64,000 nt of DNA from Unio delphinus (lineage: Eukaryota; Mollusca; Bivalvia; Unionida; Unionidae): contig JAQISU010000171.1 in assembly GCA_029339505.1 (NCBI GenBank), positions 1,833,501 to 1,897,500 on the forward strand, read 5' to 3'. Positions 36,128-48,071 of the stretch are shown here, in pieces. A program made the position numbers and the translations under genes. The number at the start of each line of letters is the position of its first letter. Within the stretch, counting starts at the first letter, position 1. The notes under the pieces were generated by a model. That model saw nothing but the letters and a program-made list of their open reading frames with translations. It searched no databases and was not told the DNA's origin.

Positions 36128-36227
36128 GTGTAGTCATTGAACTGACTTCTATGTTAGTCACCATCATTCGATTTGGTAATCAAAAAGGGTGACGTTTCGC
36201 TTTAGTCTGTTCACCCTCTTTGCTGCT
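35955..36227. repeat. Right terminal inverted repeat of element B
   Basis: Reverse complement of 12406-12677. It ends CTCTTTGCTGCT. A 145-bp terminal module is closed at its inner side by AGCAGCAGAGAGG (36083-36095). Confidence 0.85.
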
Positions 36228-36232
36228 TCTCA
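36228..36232. other. Target site duplication, right of element B
   Basis: TCTCA, identical to 12401-12405. Confidence 0.75.
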
Positions 36233-36334
36233 AAAATGTTTATTTTACTGTGCACTGTCAATGCTGTGAGTGATACGAAAAGATGGTGTTGATAACTGTT
36301 CTGCGGTTTTCAAGGAATGATATGATATAATTTA

Positions 36335-36430
36335 TATTATGCCTGTTTTATGATGTACATTATGTGAAGTGTATTTCGTATGTTTTGATGTATATTATGT
36401 GAAGTGTATGACGTATGTTTTGATGTACAT
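36335..36430. repeat. 35-bp minisatellite, left part
   Basis: TATGTTTTGATGTACATTATGTGAAGTGTATGACG-type units (35 bp). The same repeat resumes at 38255-38350 on the other side of the LINE fragment. Confidence 0.8.
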
Positions 36431-36437
36431 TATGTAA

Positions 36438-36479
<42 letters not shown>

Positions 36480-38250
36480 GACTTTGTATAGCGCCTAATC
36501 TTTCGAAGCTCTAAGCGCTTTACACCATCAAAAATGATATGACTACACTACAGAACAACAAATGACAAAAACAATGAAATTGGAAAACTTAAAAACATGC
36601 TGAAAACATATAACATACAAAACATGATTAGGTCGCTAAATTTGTCCCTGCAGTCGAAACAGGTGAGTCTTAGGAGCACTCTTAAAATGGACCATAGTGT
36701 CTTTGTGTCTAATTTCAATGGGCAATTCGTTCCACGTCGCCGGGCCATGTGCTCTGATAGAGGTACTCTAAAGATGATCCGTGCAGTTGTATTTTGAACT
36801 TTTTGAAGTTTCTGGAGTAAATATTGTGACAAACCACACATCATTATTTAGTTACAATAGTCCAATCTTGAAAGTACAAATGAACACACAAGTGTTTTAG
36901 TGGTATCAACTGAAAGATATTTACGAATGGTACTGATGTGTCTCAATTCAAGATATGCAGCCTTGCATATGTTCATGACATGTTGGTGTAATGTGAGAGT
37001 ACTGTCTAGAGTAACGCTTAGGTTCCGTACTGACTGTGAGAATTTAATGTTGGTGTTGCTGATATTTATTGTCTGAGGTAAAGGATGTGAATGAGAAAGT
37101 ATTTGTGTTGTGATCAGAATAGCCTCAGTTTTATCATCATTCATCTGCAGCTTGTTACATGTCATCCATGATTTCACATCAGAAATGCCATTCTCTACTC
37201 CATGGATGATAGCATCAACTTCAGTTGGGTGGCTAGACTTGTATATTTGGGTGTCATCAGCATACAACTGGTGCGACACTGGGTGATGATCTATGACACT
37301 TGAGAGCGGCTGAGTATACAGAATGAAGAGAACAGGCCCAAGAACAGCTCCCTGTGGAACACCACAACATATGTCAACTGGGCTGGAGTGTATTCCATTT
37401 GCAGATATAATTTGTGTCCTGTTGACTAAGTAGGACTTGAACCACTGTAAGGTTATATTCTGAATGGCAAATACATGCTGGAGACAGTGAAGTAATATAT
37501 CATGTAATATATCATTTGGCTAAATGGACTATGTTTGTGACGTTCTTCTTAGCGGCTTCGTAGACTTGTTTATGAATAGTGAGTCTGGTGAAAAGCCTAA
37601 GCCTCTCTGCCTTTCGGCGATGTCTTATAGCAGTGCGAAGCTGGACCCTAACACTGCTATACCATGGAGAACATTTTTTTAATTGATACTCTGCATTGTT
37701 GGCTGGGGCATGTTTTTCAAGCAATGAACGCAGGCAGTTAACAAGTTGTTCCGCTGTTGGATGGAAGAACGTTGTTTGGTTGTCTTTGATGTCATGCATG
37801 AATTTGGTTCTATTTATCATACGGAGGTTTCTCTTAGTAGCAAATAGAGGTGGAGGGTTAGGGACTGATACGTCGAGATGGCATACAATGCATAGGTGAT
37901 CCGATGCAAGTTTGTGGGATACAAGGGTGGATTGCAGAATAATATCATCAGGTCTATAAATAAACCAGTATAAAATGTGACCAAGTTTATGGGTAAGTTG
38001 GTTAACTGACTGTTTAAGATTGAAAACTTGAATGGAATCTAGGAGTTTTGACATGTATGGTTTACCAGGAGAGTCAAAGTGAAAGTTGAAATCTCCAAGA
38101 ATAATTAGGTTGCCACCTATCGAATTTCCATACTCTAGAAGATTTGGAAACTGCTCCTAAAAGAGAGATTCAGTCAGCTTGTTTTTTCTACTAGGAGGAG
38201 GACGGTAGAGACAGCAAAAATGGACCGACCTTTGTTCCAGTGTAAGCATT
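36431..38250 (-). mobile_element. CR1/L2-like non-LTR retrotransposon fragment
   Basis: On the minus strand 38054-37512 is a region downstream of an endonuclease (SDHLCIVCHLDV then KKCSPWYSSV). 37470-36848 encodes reverse transcriptase with GVPQGAVLGPVLF and YADDTQIY. 36844-36548 is the C-terminal part with LQKLQKVQNTTARIIF. The 3' tail has AGCGCTT and GGCGCTATAC followed by (ATT)n (plus strand AAT repeats at 36437-36477), the tail style of L2/CR1-related LINEs. Stops break the frame and part of the palm domain near 37500 is missing. It sits inside a 35-bp minisatellite. Confidence 0.85.
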
Positions 38251-38254
38251 GTGA

Positions 38255-38350
38255 AATGTATGAGGTATGTTTTGATGTCCATTATGTGAAGATTATGACG
38301 TATGTTTTGATGTACATTATGTGAAGTGTATGACGTATGTTTTAATGTAA
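38255..38350. repeat. 35-bp minisatellite, right part
   Basis: Same unit as 36335-36430, so the LINE probably inserted into this array. Confidence 0.8.
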
Positions 38351-38765
38351 TTGTTTACATGCACTGTAAAACAACTGTGTTATTGAATGTAACGCACCTA
38401 CAATTATATAACAAAAAGATTTTGTAATAAAAACGTTGTACCGATATTACGCAGCAAGACAACGACCTTCTGCAGAAGTAAAATAATTAGAGGTCATACA
38501 TAAATAAATCGAGGCAAAATTTAAAACGCTTATTAAAATTTCTACGCCAGTTTTTATAAATTATTATTGCTAATTATAACAAATTCGCCATTTTTAGAGG
38601 TAATATTTTTGAGTGGGTTTTATTCTTATTATTTATTTATTGCATGGAAGCAACCTAGATTCATGCACTGCAATATAATATATTCGTCATTACCTAACCC
38701 TAACCTAGATTAATGCACTGCAATATAATATATTCGTCAAAATGGAGACCTGTTCAAACTAAATT
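38351..38765. other. A/T-rich interval, no gene recognised
   Basis: Includes an imperfect direct repeat CTAACCTAGATT(A)ATGCACTGCAATATAATATATTCG at about 38650-38740. No coding signal. Confidence 0.5.
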
Positions 38766-38772
38766 CCTAAAT

Positions 38773-39479
<707 letters not shown>

Positions 39480-40560
39480 ACACTAATTTATGTCCGTTGC
39501 ACAGCTTGGATAACAATCATTCATATCAGTCACACATGGTAGATAACATTTATTTCTCTTCGTCATACATGGAAAACAACACTTATTTGAGTCCGCTACA
39601 TAACCTGTATTAGTCTTTATCAACCCATCAACCCAGCAGTGTACCTCTCGTACTGTAGACAACATAGGGTAGCTGCAATTTGCTTCCGTCAATCAACGTA
39701 ATTAATTCTAATTTGTGTTTATCAGCCAGCATCTAGAGAATCCGTTACATATGATAGGTAATACGATTTTGTGACCGTCACACAGCATATGTAACACTAG
39801 CTTGTGACCGTCACACAGCATATGTAACACTAGCTTGTGACCGTCACACAGCATATGTAACACTAGCTTGTGACCGTCACACAGCATATGTAACACTAGC
39901 TTGTGACCGTCACACAGGGTATGTAACACTAGTTTGTGACCGTCACACAGCATATGTAACACTAGCTTGTGACCGTCACACAGGGTATGCAACACTAACT
40001 TTTGACCGTCAAGCAAGGTATGTAACACTTGCTTGTGACCATCACACAGGGTATGTAACAATAACTTTTGACCGTCACACAGGGTATGTAACACTAACTT
40101 TTGAACGTCAAACAAGGTATGTAACACTTGCTTGTGACCATCAAACAGGGTATGTAGCATTTGCTTGTGACCATCACACAGGGTATGTAACATATGATTG
40201 TGAGCATCACGCAGGGTATGTAACACTTGCTTGTGACCATCACACAGGGTATGTAGCACTTGCTTGTGACCGTCACACAAGGTATGTAACACTTGCTTGT
40301 GACCATCACACAGGGTATGTAACACTAGCTTGTGACCATCACAGAGGGTATGTAACATTTGCTATGACCATCACACAGGGTATGTAACACTAGCTTGTAA
40401 CAGTCACGCATGGTATGTAACACTTGCTTGTGACTGTCACACAGGGTATGTAACCCTTGCTTGTTACCGTCACACAGGGTATATAACACTTGCTTCTGAC
40501 CATCACGCTTGGTTGGTAAAGCTTGTGACAGTCAAACAGTTAACACATATTTGTGACCGT
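39480..40560. repeat. 33-bp minisatellite
   Basis: Units such as GTATGTAACACTAGCTTGTG followed by ACCGTCACACAG, 33 bp each, about 25 copies from 39720; a diverged stretch starts near 39480. The period is divisible by three, which creates the long minus-strand ORF 39708-40358 (LHTLCDGHK repeat). I do not regard it as a gene. Confidence 0.9.
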
Positions 40561-40874
40561 TACACGTGGCTTGCTACATTAGAGAGGTGGCCACTGGCTC
40601 ATCGTAATCAGAATATTTACATGAAGTTTGCATACATTATAAAACCGTTTGGGAAAGTGCCTCAATTTTTTACAGTATGTCCACCGTCGGTCGCACGTTT
40701 TGTTTCAGGAAACCAGGCAACACGACCAACTGTATATTTGCTAAAATATAACATTTCTATGGAACCCAACTCAGTAGTATTAATCGGATTAGCAAACGTT
40801 TGTTTTGCAATTCTAGCGACTGCATTAATGAAATTATTGAATCTCGATTAAACTTGCTTCTAAGCATATAAGGC

Positions 40875-40992
40875 AGCTTACCATTCAGGCCGTGTCTGAT
40901 GTCAGATTAATGCAGCTTACCTATCAGACCGTGCCTGATGCCAGATTAATGCAACTTACCAATCAGGCCGTGTCTGATGCCAGATTGCTGTA
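40875..40992. repeat. 39-bp direct repeat, three copies
   Basis: Units beginning CAGCTTACC and containing GTGTCTGATG and CAGATTAATG. Confidence 0.85.
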
Positions 40993-42165
40993 TTTCTTTT
41001 CAGCTGTTGCGTTGAATATGCCATATAAAATTTAAGAATACTTGGCACAGAACATTCTCATACCTGTCTACTTCATTGCATACTTACAAATGTTGCCAAT
41101 AATTCAAAAGATATAGCTTTCAATATTTTCCTAATGGTGGCTTTATTAGACTAAATCAAAAGTAAAGGACATTTACTGTGATGAGACATGCAATTAAAGG
41201 ATTTTAATAAATGAATTTAAGTGTCACATTTGCACATATTTAACATTATCTTTGTTTCTTGTTTACTAAACAAGAATATCAGGAAATAAAAACTTGAAGA
41301 ATGCAAAAGAAGATTGGATTGTACAAAATGCCACAAAAATAGAGAGCAGTCTGATCAAGAATAACAGCAAATAATCATTCCATATTGTGAAAGACCTCAC
41401 CAGACAGAAACAACCAAGAGTCAGTACCATTCAAGACGAAAATGGAAAATGCCTGACATAAGCAAGTCCCATTGCAGACAGATGGACTGAGTATTTCAAA
41501 GAACTCTAAAACCATCAGTCTACATGAGACATAGAGGTGTTTGAAGTTCCAAGCTCCACAAATGATGATGCTTTCCTAATTCTTAAAGAAGAGGTAGAGT
41601 CAGCAATAAGAGCACTGAAGAATGGGAAGACAGCGAGACAACATCCCAGCTGACTTATCAAGAATGGGGGGGTGGGGTGGATCAGTGATAGAGCTACTAA
41701 CAAAACTCTGCAATAAGTGTTGGCATACATGTGAATGGCCAAAACCGTGGGCCCAGTCATTGATTACAACACTCCTCCAAAATGGCAATCTCCAGCTGTG
41801 CCAAAATTACAGAACTATCAGTTTGATCCGCCATATTTGCAGGGAGATGTTGTAGATCATCTTGAACAGAATGAAACATCAAGCAGAAGAAATAATCGCT
41901 GAAGAACAGACAGGGTTACGGAATGGAAGAAGCAAAACAGAACAAATATTCAATCTTAGGGTTCTCTTTGAAAAGGACTCGAAACATCAACAAGACATCT
42001 ATCATGTGTTCATAAATTTCACAAAGTCCTTTGACAGAGTGTGGCATGAAGCATTGTGGGACACAATGAAGAAATAAACCATGGGTCAAAAGTTGACCAA
42101 TACCATCAAGCAGATGTACGCCAAGGCTGCCAGTGCTGTAATTGCCCAAGGTTATGTTGGGCACT

Positions 42166-42468
42166 CAGTGGCGTCGCTAGAGGGATGCGGGGGGTATGGA
42201 CCGCACCGAGTGACACCATCTCAGAAGGTGACACCAAAATGAAAAATTGCAGATTTACAGAGCACACACTGCTCGGTCTAGTCGGATTTCATAAGCGGAT
42301 AAACGATCATAGTACATACATGACTAGCAGGCACAGGGTGCCACCATGCAGTCTGCAGAGCGTCTGGTGCTTATTTGAATGATATTCAGAGCAGGTCGGA
42401 GCAAAATTTGGAAGTCTGAAGGGGTGAATTTACTGCACTGGGTGACACCAACCCTAGCGACGCCGCTG
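42166..42468. mobile_element. hAT-like MITE
   Basis: 303 bp with terminal inverted repeats CAGTGGCGTCGCTAG and CTAGCGACGCCGCTG (one mismatch). Flanks are TGGGCACT (42158-42165) and GGGGCACT (42469-42476), an 8-bp duplication with one difference. CAGTGGCG ends and 8-bp duplications are typical of hAT elements. It interrupts the reverse transcriptase relic, whose reading resumes after it. Confidence 0.75.
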
Positions 42469-43129
42469 GGGGCACTGGTTCAAGAACACAGTCGGAGTAC
42501 TTCAAGGCTGTCTCATGTCACCCACACTTTTCAACATCTACTTATAGCGCATCATTAGTGAATCCCTGGAAAACTACTGTGGGGCAGTCAGCATTGGAGG
42601 GCGTAACATTACAACCCTTCGCTTTGCAGAGGACATTGATGTGCATGCAGGCAGTGAAGACAAACGTGCCACTTTAGTGAAGAGCCTTGATGAAATATCT
42701 TCCAGATTTGACACGGAAATAGGCGCTGAGAAGTCAAAGCTGATGATAAATAGTGACAAACAAATCTCAACCAAGATTACAATCAGAGAACAGGAACTGG
42801 AAACAGTGGACCAGTTCAAATATATTGGTTTCATAATCTCCGAAGAGAGATCGAGTGCAGAAAGTTTGTCACGAGCAACACCAACAACGGCAGCTATATC
42901 AAAGCTAAGACCCATCTGAAGAGACAAGAATATCTGTCTAAAACCTAAAATCAGACAATTGAGAGCACTAGTCATCTCAATCTGTTTGTAGTCATGAGCG
43001 GCCTGGACCCTGACAGCAGAATTATAACAATGAATCCATGCACTTGTGGTAGACATATAAAAGGTGGATTGACAACATCAGAGAATGGACCAGGAAAGGT
43101 TTGCGGAGACACAGTCATTGGCACATGAT

Positions 43130-43134
43130 CGAGA
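43130..43134. other. Target site duplication, left of element C
   Basis: CGAGA directly before AGCAGCAAAGAG; repeated at 51469-51473. Confidence 0.8.
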
Positions 43135-43315
43135 AGCAGCAAAGAGTGGAAATAGACCAAGTTTTCAAACAAAAACTAAAGCCTCTACGGAAACCGAACC
43201 TATTTCAGACAAACCGAAACTATTTCAAACCGAAACTATTTCACACACAAATAAGGCTGCTACGGAGACCGAGTAAATAGATCCGGCGCCGATGGCGCTG
43301 TGGAGACAAACTGTT
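43135..43315. repeat. Left terminal inverted repeat of element C
   Basis: Starts AGCAGCAAAGAGTGGAAATAG; reverse complement of 51289-51468. Only about 20 terminal bases resemble the ends of element B. The inner end abuts the ATPase stop codon (43316-43318). It includes several AAACCGAAACTATTTCA-type subrepeats and CGGCGCCGATGGCGC. Confidence 0.85.
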
Positions 43316-43975
43316 TCAACCAAATATTTTATGAAGTCCGATATGATATCTTGATCTAGGGTCATGCAAATTTATCGTTACAAATCCATGTGGGATTGAC
43401 TGAGCATGACTAAAGAAATTTATGAATTTGTTATAATCTATATCTCCACTGCACCAAGGCTGGTGAATATTTTGTATTGTATGAATGTCAACTCCATTAA
43501 ATATAGCAAGAATATTACAATTTTCTCTGATCATTTTAGGTACTTCTGTGTATTTTTGAGTAACATAAACCACATCAATATTTTTATGTCTACCTCTGGA
43601 AAATATTCTGGTAGGGTTGGCTTGTTTATCTAATACCACATCATCATATACGACTAAATTGTTAATACTTCCATCAATACAATCAATACTCGGTGCTTCT
43701 TCGATATCGGTTATAAATTCAATAATATCCTCATCAATTTCTGATTTTGCTTTCTCGTTAAAATCTGTTAACACCTTGTAACATCGCTGATCGTCTACAC
43801 TGGGAGCTACCAAATATAGTTAATCCCATTTCATCCATCTCATTATCAAATTAAGTAACTGTGTCTTGCCACTTCCAGATGGTCCAATTATAATCATGCG
43901 AATAGACTTTGGTAGCGCTAAATGATGCTTAACTGGTTCTCTTATTTTTGTAGCTGAATAATCAATTACATTCAT
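43316..43975 (-). pseudogene. Packaging ATPase (FtsK/HerA, A32-like; element C), one in-frame stop
   Basis: From MNVIDYSATKIRE, then Walker A GPSGSGKTQLL (near 43870), Walker B NNLVVYDDVV (near 43640), and FSRGRHKNIDVVYVTQ with the likely sensor/arginine residues. The C-terminus is NLHDPRSRYHIG. A TAA codon at 43822-43820 interrupts the frame between Walker A and the middle; the rest is open in the same frame. Enzymes of this type pump DNA into capsids of Polintons, adintoviruses and virophages. An upstream extension to 44044 is open but not conserved in B. Confidence 0.8.
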
Positions 43976-44093
43976 GTTATTATAAAATTTATGATCTATA
44001 TTGTATGAAATGTAGGACGCGTACACCAACAATTGACCCAACACCTACTACGACAAAAAATAACAGAGAAGATATCACTGGCAAGTGTGAACG

Positions 44094-44492
44094 ATGTGGT
44101 ATAAAAAATACTTAGATTTGTTAACAAAAAGGGGAGGTCATATTGCAGCAAAACTAGTAAAATTGCCAGGAACACCATGGGCAAAATATCCCGGAGAAAA
44201 ACACCTTCCAGGGTATAGTTATTGTTGGCCTGGAACCAGACTCGATATCCGACTCGATCATCAAAACCAACCCCGACCCGGTGAATATCCAATAAACGCT
44301 ATTGATAAGGCATGTCAAGCTCATGATGCTGCTTATAAAAGTAAAGACCTTCAACACAGACATATCGCAGATGTAAAATTGATTCATGCGTTGAATTCTA
44401 TCACTAATAAATCCTTCAAAGAAAAATTAGCTTGATGGTTGATAAAATCGGCGATGAAAAGTAAATTAATGCTGGGTGCTGGTAATTATTAA
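44094..44492 (+). pseudogene. Parvovirus-type phospholipase A2 domain protein (element C)
   Basis: Longer N-terminus than the B copy (LDLLTKRGGHIAAKL), then LPGTPWAKY. The calcium loop is YCWPGTRLD, with Trp in place of the first loop glycine, and the catalytic HD is in ACQAHDAAY. A TGA at 44433-44435 ends the main frame; homology continues after it (KSAMKSKL) to a stop at 44490-44492. The loop change and the stop suggest it is inactive. Confidence 0.75.
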
Positions 44493-44496
44493 CAAC

Positions 44497-45299
44497 ATGG
44501 AATCTATTTATTATTCCCCAAGAGGATACTGCAATGGTAAATCAGCAATCAGTAAACTCGCTAAAGCCGCAAAAGTAAAAAATACCAGCGCGGCGGATTG
44601 GTTATCCAAACAGGCGATATGACAGATTTATCTACCACCGCCTAAACAAATTAACTTCTCGCATTTTGATGTCAGCGCACCTAATGATGTTCATCAGGCT
44701 GATATATTATTTCTGCCGCATGATGGTGTTAATGAACAAACATATAAACACTCGCTAACTGTAGTTGATGTTTCGAGTAGATACAAACAAGCAGAGTCGC
44801 TAGCGACGAAGTCATCAACTGAAATACCTTCTGCGTTTGAAAGGATTTATCTGCGTGGTCCTCTACAGTGGCCAAATGTACTTCAGGCTGATCCTGGCAA
44901 GGAATTTCAGGTGCAGTGTTATCAACAATAAAGCAGCATAATGTCACCATCAGACGAGGACATACTGCACTACCTTGCGATCAGGCAATTGTTGAAGAAT
45001 TTAATCGGATACATGCTGAGCGGTTATTTGGGTATCAATACGCGAAGGAATTTATCCAGGATAAACGATCTCGCGAATGGGTCAAGAGATTACCGGGTAT
45101 AATTACCGCGCTAAATAATGAGATTACTCGAACCATTAATACAAATCCTAAAAACGCGATTAAGAAGAAGTATATAACTATACAAAAACCACAAAATGAG
45201 TTTTCAAAACAGCGAATACTCGGCAATGTCACTGTGAGATATTTATATGAACCAGGAGAGCTCGAAGGTGGAAACAAAAGAGCTACTGATCCTATTTAG
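44497..45299 (+). pseudogene. Retrovirus-like integrase (element C), broken
   Basis: Same start as the intact copy (MESIYYSPRGY). It keeps HQADILFLPHD and LQADPGKEF, and after a frame break near 44915, AIVEEFNRIHAERLF, so all three catalytic acids are still visible. A stop at about 44620 (QAI then TGA) and the frameshift disable it. Confidence 0.8.
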
Positions 45300-45440
45300 A
45301 GTGTCACCGCACATAAAATATCTAGCATAACGAGATCCATGGGTAGACCAGCAATCTATAGATTAGATTCAACTGCTCCTCAGCGCGGACTTACACGGGA
45401 ACAATTACAAGTGATACCCGAGGACACTCAATTACCGCCG

Positions 45441-45975
45441 CGTGATCTTAACTAGCACCTCTGCGTCTGTTGCACTCAAGACAAGTCAACATCACATTAT
45501 CTCTGGTATGAACAAGGCTGCTATCTTTTCTGTCTGCGGTAAATTGGCGGGGATCTTTATCCGACCAACACCAATACATTATACAATTACAACTCGCGCA
45601 GTGATTATTCTGTTGTTGTTTCAGGGTAATTATAAATTCAGCATCAATGTTTAATTTTCTGTCATTTTTTTCTCCTGTTGCTTATAACCAGCGAGTTTTT
45701 TCTGATTATGTCATAGATGACAATATCACTGATCCTGGTGTCATTAGCATCTAAAACAACTCTTCGAAGTTGATTTATTCTTCGTAATCTGGACGCTGCT
45801 AAGTAAACTAGATTTGACCACTCGATGCGATCATCTACGATCCAAACAATCGTGTCGGATATAGTCAATCCCTGCAAAGAATGTCCCGTATTGCGTATCC
45901 TAGTGTCCATGGAGATTTATCAGCACGCAATGCATCTTTCAACAACACCGACATCAACCAATACAATATCCTTTA
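45441..45975 (-). pseudogene. SF1 helicase C-terminal fragment (element C)
   Basis: The minus strand begins near 45975 with DIVLVDVGVV, the same point as in the B helicase, then TLGYAI, a degraded motif V (HSLQGLTI), motif VI YLAASRLRRI and, in another frame, the HNH-like tail with HTRDNVMLTCLECN ending at 45441. Motifs I to IV are absent because of a deletion. Confidence 0.75.
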
Positions 45976-47138
45976 ACACTATAATGGCGCTATTCAGTAG
46001 TGCTAGATATATGATTGATGGAAGAGAGACTGAATCTATAGAGCATGATATTGATGTTGCCACAACAATAGTGGGTTTGCAAAATATTCTGATGATTATA
46101 CAAGATCAGCGGGTCCATCAATGACGTTCGCTAAGGATATTACTGATCACGCTAAACACATTCAGTATACTAAATTACGGACACCACAAGATACCGCATC
46201 TGGTCCACAAATAGCTGGCTCTCTTCAACATGAAGCTAGACCAGGTGCTGCCTTTTATATTATGAAAAGCGTTAATTCTCGTTACAACATAGGGTTTGCA
46301 ACAAGCGTATCAATGTTGCAAGGACAGCGTAGATTATTCTCATGCGCGATTCCACTATCTCATATTTTCGAATTTTGCAGAAATGTTGGAAAGGTTATCT
46401 TTGAAGCGAAACATACAGTAGTCCTCATTCGAAAAGGTGATGATAATGATGTAATCTGGCGTGGTGGTGGTGTTGCTGCTGGTAAAGTAAATATTACAAA
46501 ACTCTCTGTGGATGCCAGTAATGACTCCATCAATCACCACAGAGGAAAAATTATTATCATTTATGGATACAGATGGCAAATCATTGCTATCATGGCTAAC
46601 AATGACCACGGATACCATGGAGTCTAATATTAATCGCATATTTACATGGCACATGGCATCAAAACAGGGGGTTTCTGCGCCACGGCATATATTTGTTGCG
46701 TTACAGGATAGGGCGCGATTAAATTCTCAGGAGCACAGCCATATGATATTTGATCAACTCTGTGTTAATGAATTCTCGCTATGGATAAACGGCCAACAAG
46801 AACCATCCGAGGATATTTTACTTAATTACGATCAAAACCAAATAGCACGAGCGTATCATCCTTTGTTGAAATTTATGGGGCGTGATAATAATGTAGATAC
46901 TGGTCTGCAAATATCACAGTTAGATTTTGGAAATCGATATCCTATTTATTACTTTTCGTTGGAACATCTTGACTTAACCAGACAGTCTGTCGTTGACATA
47001 CACTTTCGAGCTCTTGTAACCGCTCCTCCTGCTAGTGGTTACAGAGCAGTTGCTGTTATTCTCAGTGACAAATCAATGCTACTCGAAGACGTTGGTGGAC
47101 GGATGAGAGTAGTTGATGCACCAGTAGAAAACGTGTAA
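45976..47138 (+). pseudogene. Major capsid protein (element C), N-terminus deleted
   Basis: Homology to 3888-5300 starts abruptly at about residue 88 (TIMALFSSARYMIDG) right at the helicase junction. It continues with DVATTIVG, GPSMTFAKD, LFSCAIPLSHIFEFCRNV, and, after frame breaks near 46120 and 46500, a long open part from about 46512 to the normal end DAPVENV. The second half is close to copy A. Confidence 0.8.
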
Positions 47139-47140
47139 CA

Positions 47141-47149
47141 TTTAGATCA
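47141..47149 (+). promoter_or_regulatory. TTTAGATCA upstream motif (hydrophobic gene, element C)
   Basis: TTTAGATCA, 26 bp before the ATG at 47167, as in copy A. Confidence 0.5.
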
Positions 47150-47166
47150 ATCTCGTATTAAATAAA

Positions 47167-47630
47167 ATGTCATATAGTCATGTTAGTGTCACGTTGGCTC
47201 CTGATCAGATTAAAAAATTGCAATCGGATTCAGCTAAAAGAAAATGTGGAACTACGATATCGCTAAACACAATCAGATGTCTGGTTGTCAGAATACACTA
47301 TCGCTGACAACTCGTCAGATTAAACATTTCAATGATGCTATCAAAGATAGAAAAGGTGTTCAGGTCACTCTCACTGCGTCTGCGATCAAAGACATAATAA
47401 CATCAGGTGGCATATTTCCACTTCTCGCTGCGATTCCAGCACTAATTACAGCCGCGGCCCCAGCGGTGGCAAAAGCTGCTAAGTTAGGAGCTGTTGGTAC
47501 AGCGGCAGAGATGGCACTAAAGAAAGCAACTGGGCGAGGATATAACAAAAAGGGAAAGGGTCTAAGACTACCAGGAACTCCGCATTCATGGTACAGCGGA
47601 AACGGCATGAGAATACCAGGGACAATTTAA
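47167..47630 (+). pseudogene. Hydrophobic minor capsid-like protein (element C)
   Basis: Starts MSYSHVSVTLAPDQIKKL. A frame break near 47260 (around KCGTTI) separates it from the rest, which is open to 47630: GGIFPLLAAIPALI, AAKLGAVGTAAEMAL, KKATGRGYNKKGKG, then LRLPGTP and RIPGTI. The repeat-bearing tail is in frame here, unlike in A. Confidence 0.7.
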
Positions 47631-47653
47631 TAACTCGTGAACCTACGGTTCCC

Positions 47654-48065
47654 ATGTCAAATTTTGATTTACTCGATGCCGCTAAAAAAAACTAGCGATA
47701 AAAAACTTTAGAGGTGTTTTTATGCGATATCAATTACCACAACAACCAAACAACGCTGAACCGGTATCATTAATCTCGATAACAGCACCGGACCTGGAAC
47801 TCACTGGGTTGCATACACGATTGATACGCGTGTGATTGTTTATTTCGATTCATATGGGTTAGCGCTACCTAAAGAATTTATGCGTTATATACATAAATTA
47901 AACACCTTTAGCTGGTACTCCACGCTACCAACACAGAAAATGACCGACCCACCAATATGCGGCCTAGAAGTATTGAATGTCCTCGACGCTATTTCATCAT
48001 CAACTAAACCACGTCATAAAACCGTACACGAATATAGGAGTAATCGCTTTTTAAAGAGATCTTAA
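47654..48065 (+). pseudogene. Adenain-like protease (element C), frameshifted
   Basis: MSNFDLLDAAKK, then a run of A (47684-47690) that shifts the frame. NFRGVFMRYQLP, GPGTHWVAYT-like, YFDSYG, STLPTQKM and PPICGLEVLN follow in more than one frame. Catalytic His, Gln and Cys are still recognisable. Confidence 0.75.
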
Positions 48066-48071
48066 AATATA

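Larger units (their letters stand above)
12406..36227. mobile_element. Element B: degenerate Maverick/adintovirus-like element, complete end to end
   Basis: Bounded by 272/273-bp inverted repeats and a TCTCA duplication. Without the nested 10.7-kb retroelement and one duplication copy the original insertion is about 13 kb. Left to right: structural block on plus (12784-29580), a foldback, HNH and zinc-ribbon relics on minus, a candidate solo LTR, helicase (+), integrase (-), PLA2 (-), ATPase (+), second zinc-ribbon gene (+). Most genes are broken. No polymerase gene can be seen, and no gap is large enough for one. Confidence 0.8.
41270..43134 (+). mobile_element. Non-LTR retrotransposon reverse transcriptase relic, left part
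   Basis: Translated pieces in several frames follow the order of a LINE reverse transcriptase: KEDWIVQK and KDLTRQKQPRV (41290-41420), DNIPADL, EWPKPWAQSLI, LQLCQNYRTISLI, RMKHQAEEIIAEEQTGLRNGRS, VFINFTKSFDRVWHEALW, then after a MITE GCLMSPTLFNIYL, the active-site region as FAEDID (Asp to Glu), and LVISI. The last part (43085-43134) is cut by element C and continues at 51474. It resembles RTE-like elements often annotated in invertebrates as craniofacial development protein 2-like; the clade is uncertain. Confidence 0.8.

Noticed and set aside
39708..40358. 216-codon minus-strand ORF LHTLCDGHK
   Set aside because: A 33-bp minisatellite read in frame; a second frame is also open over part of it.
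40513..40851. 112-codon ORF ending in a hydrophobic segment
   Set aside because: It starts inside the minisatellite edge; the last 60 codons look somewhat protein-like but no family or splice pattern is convincing.
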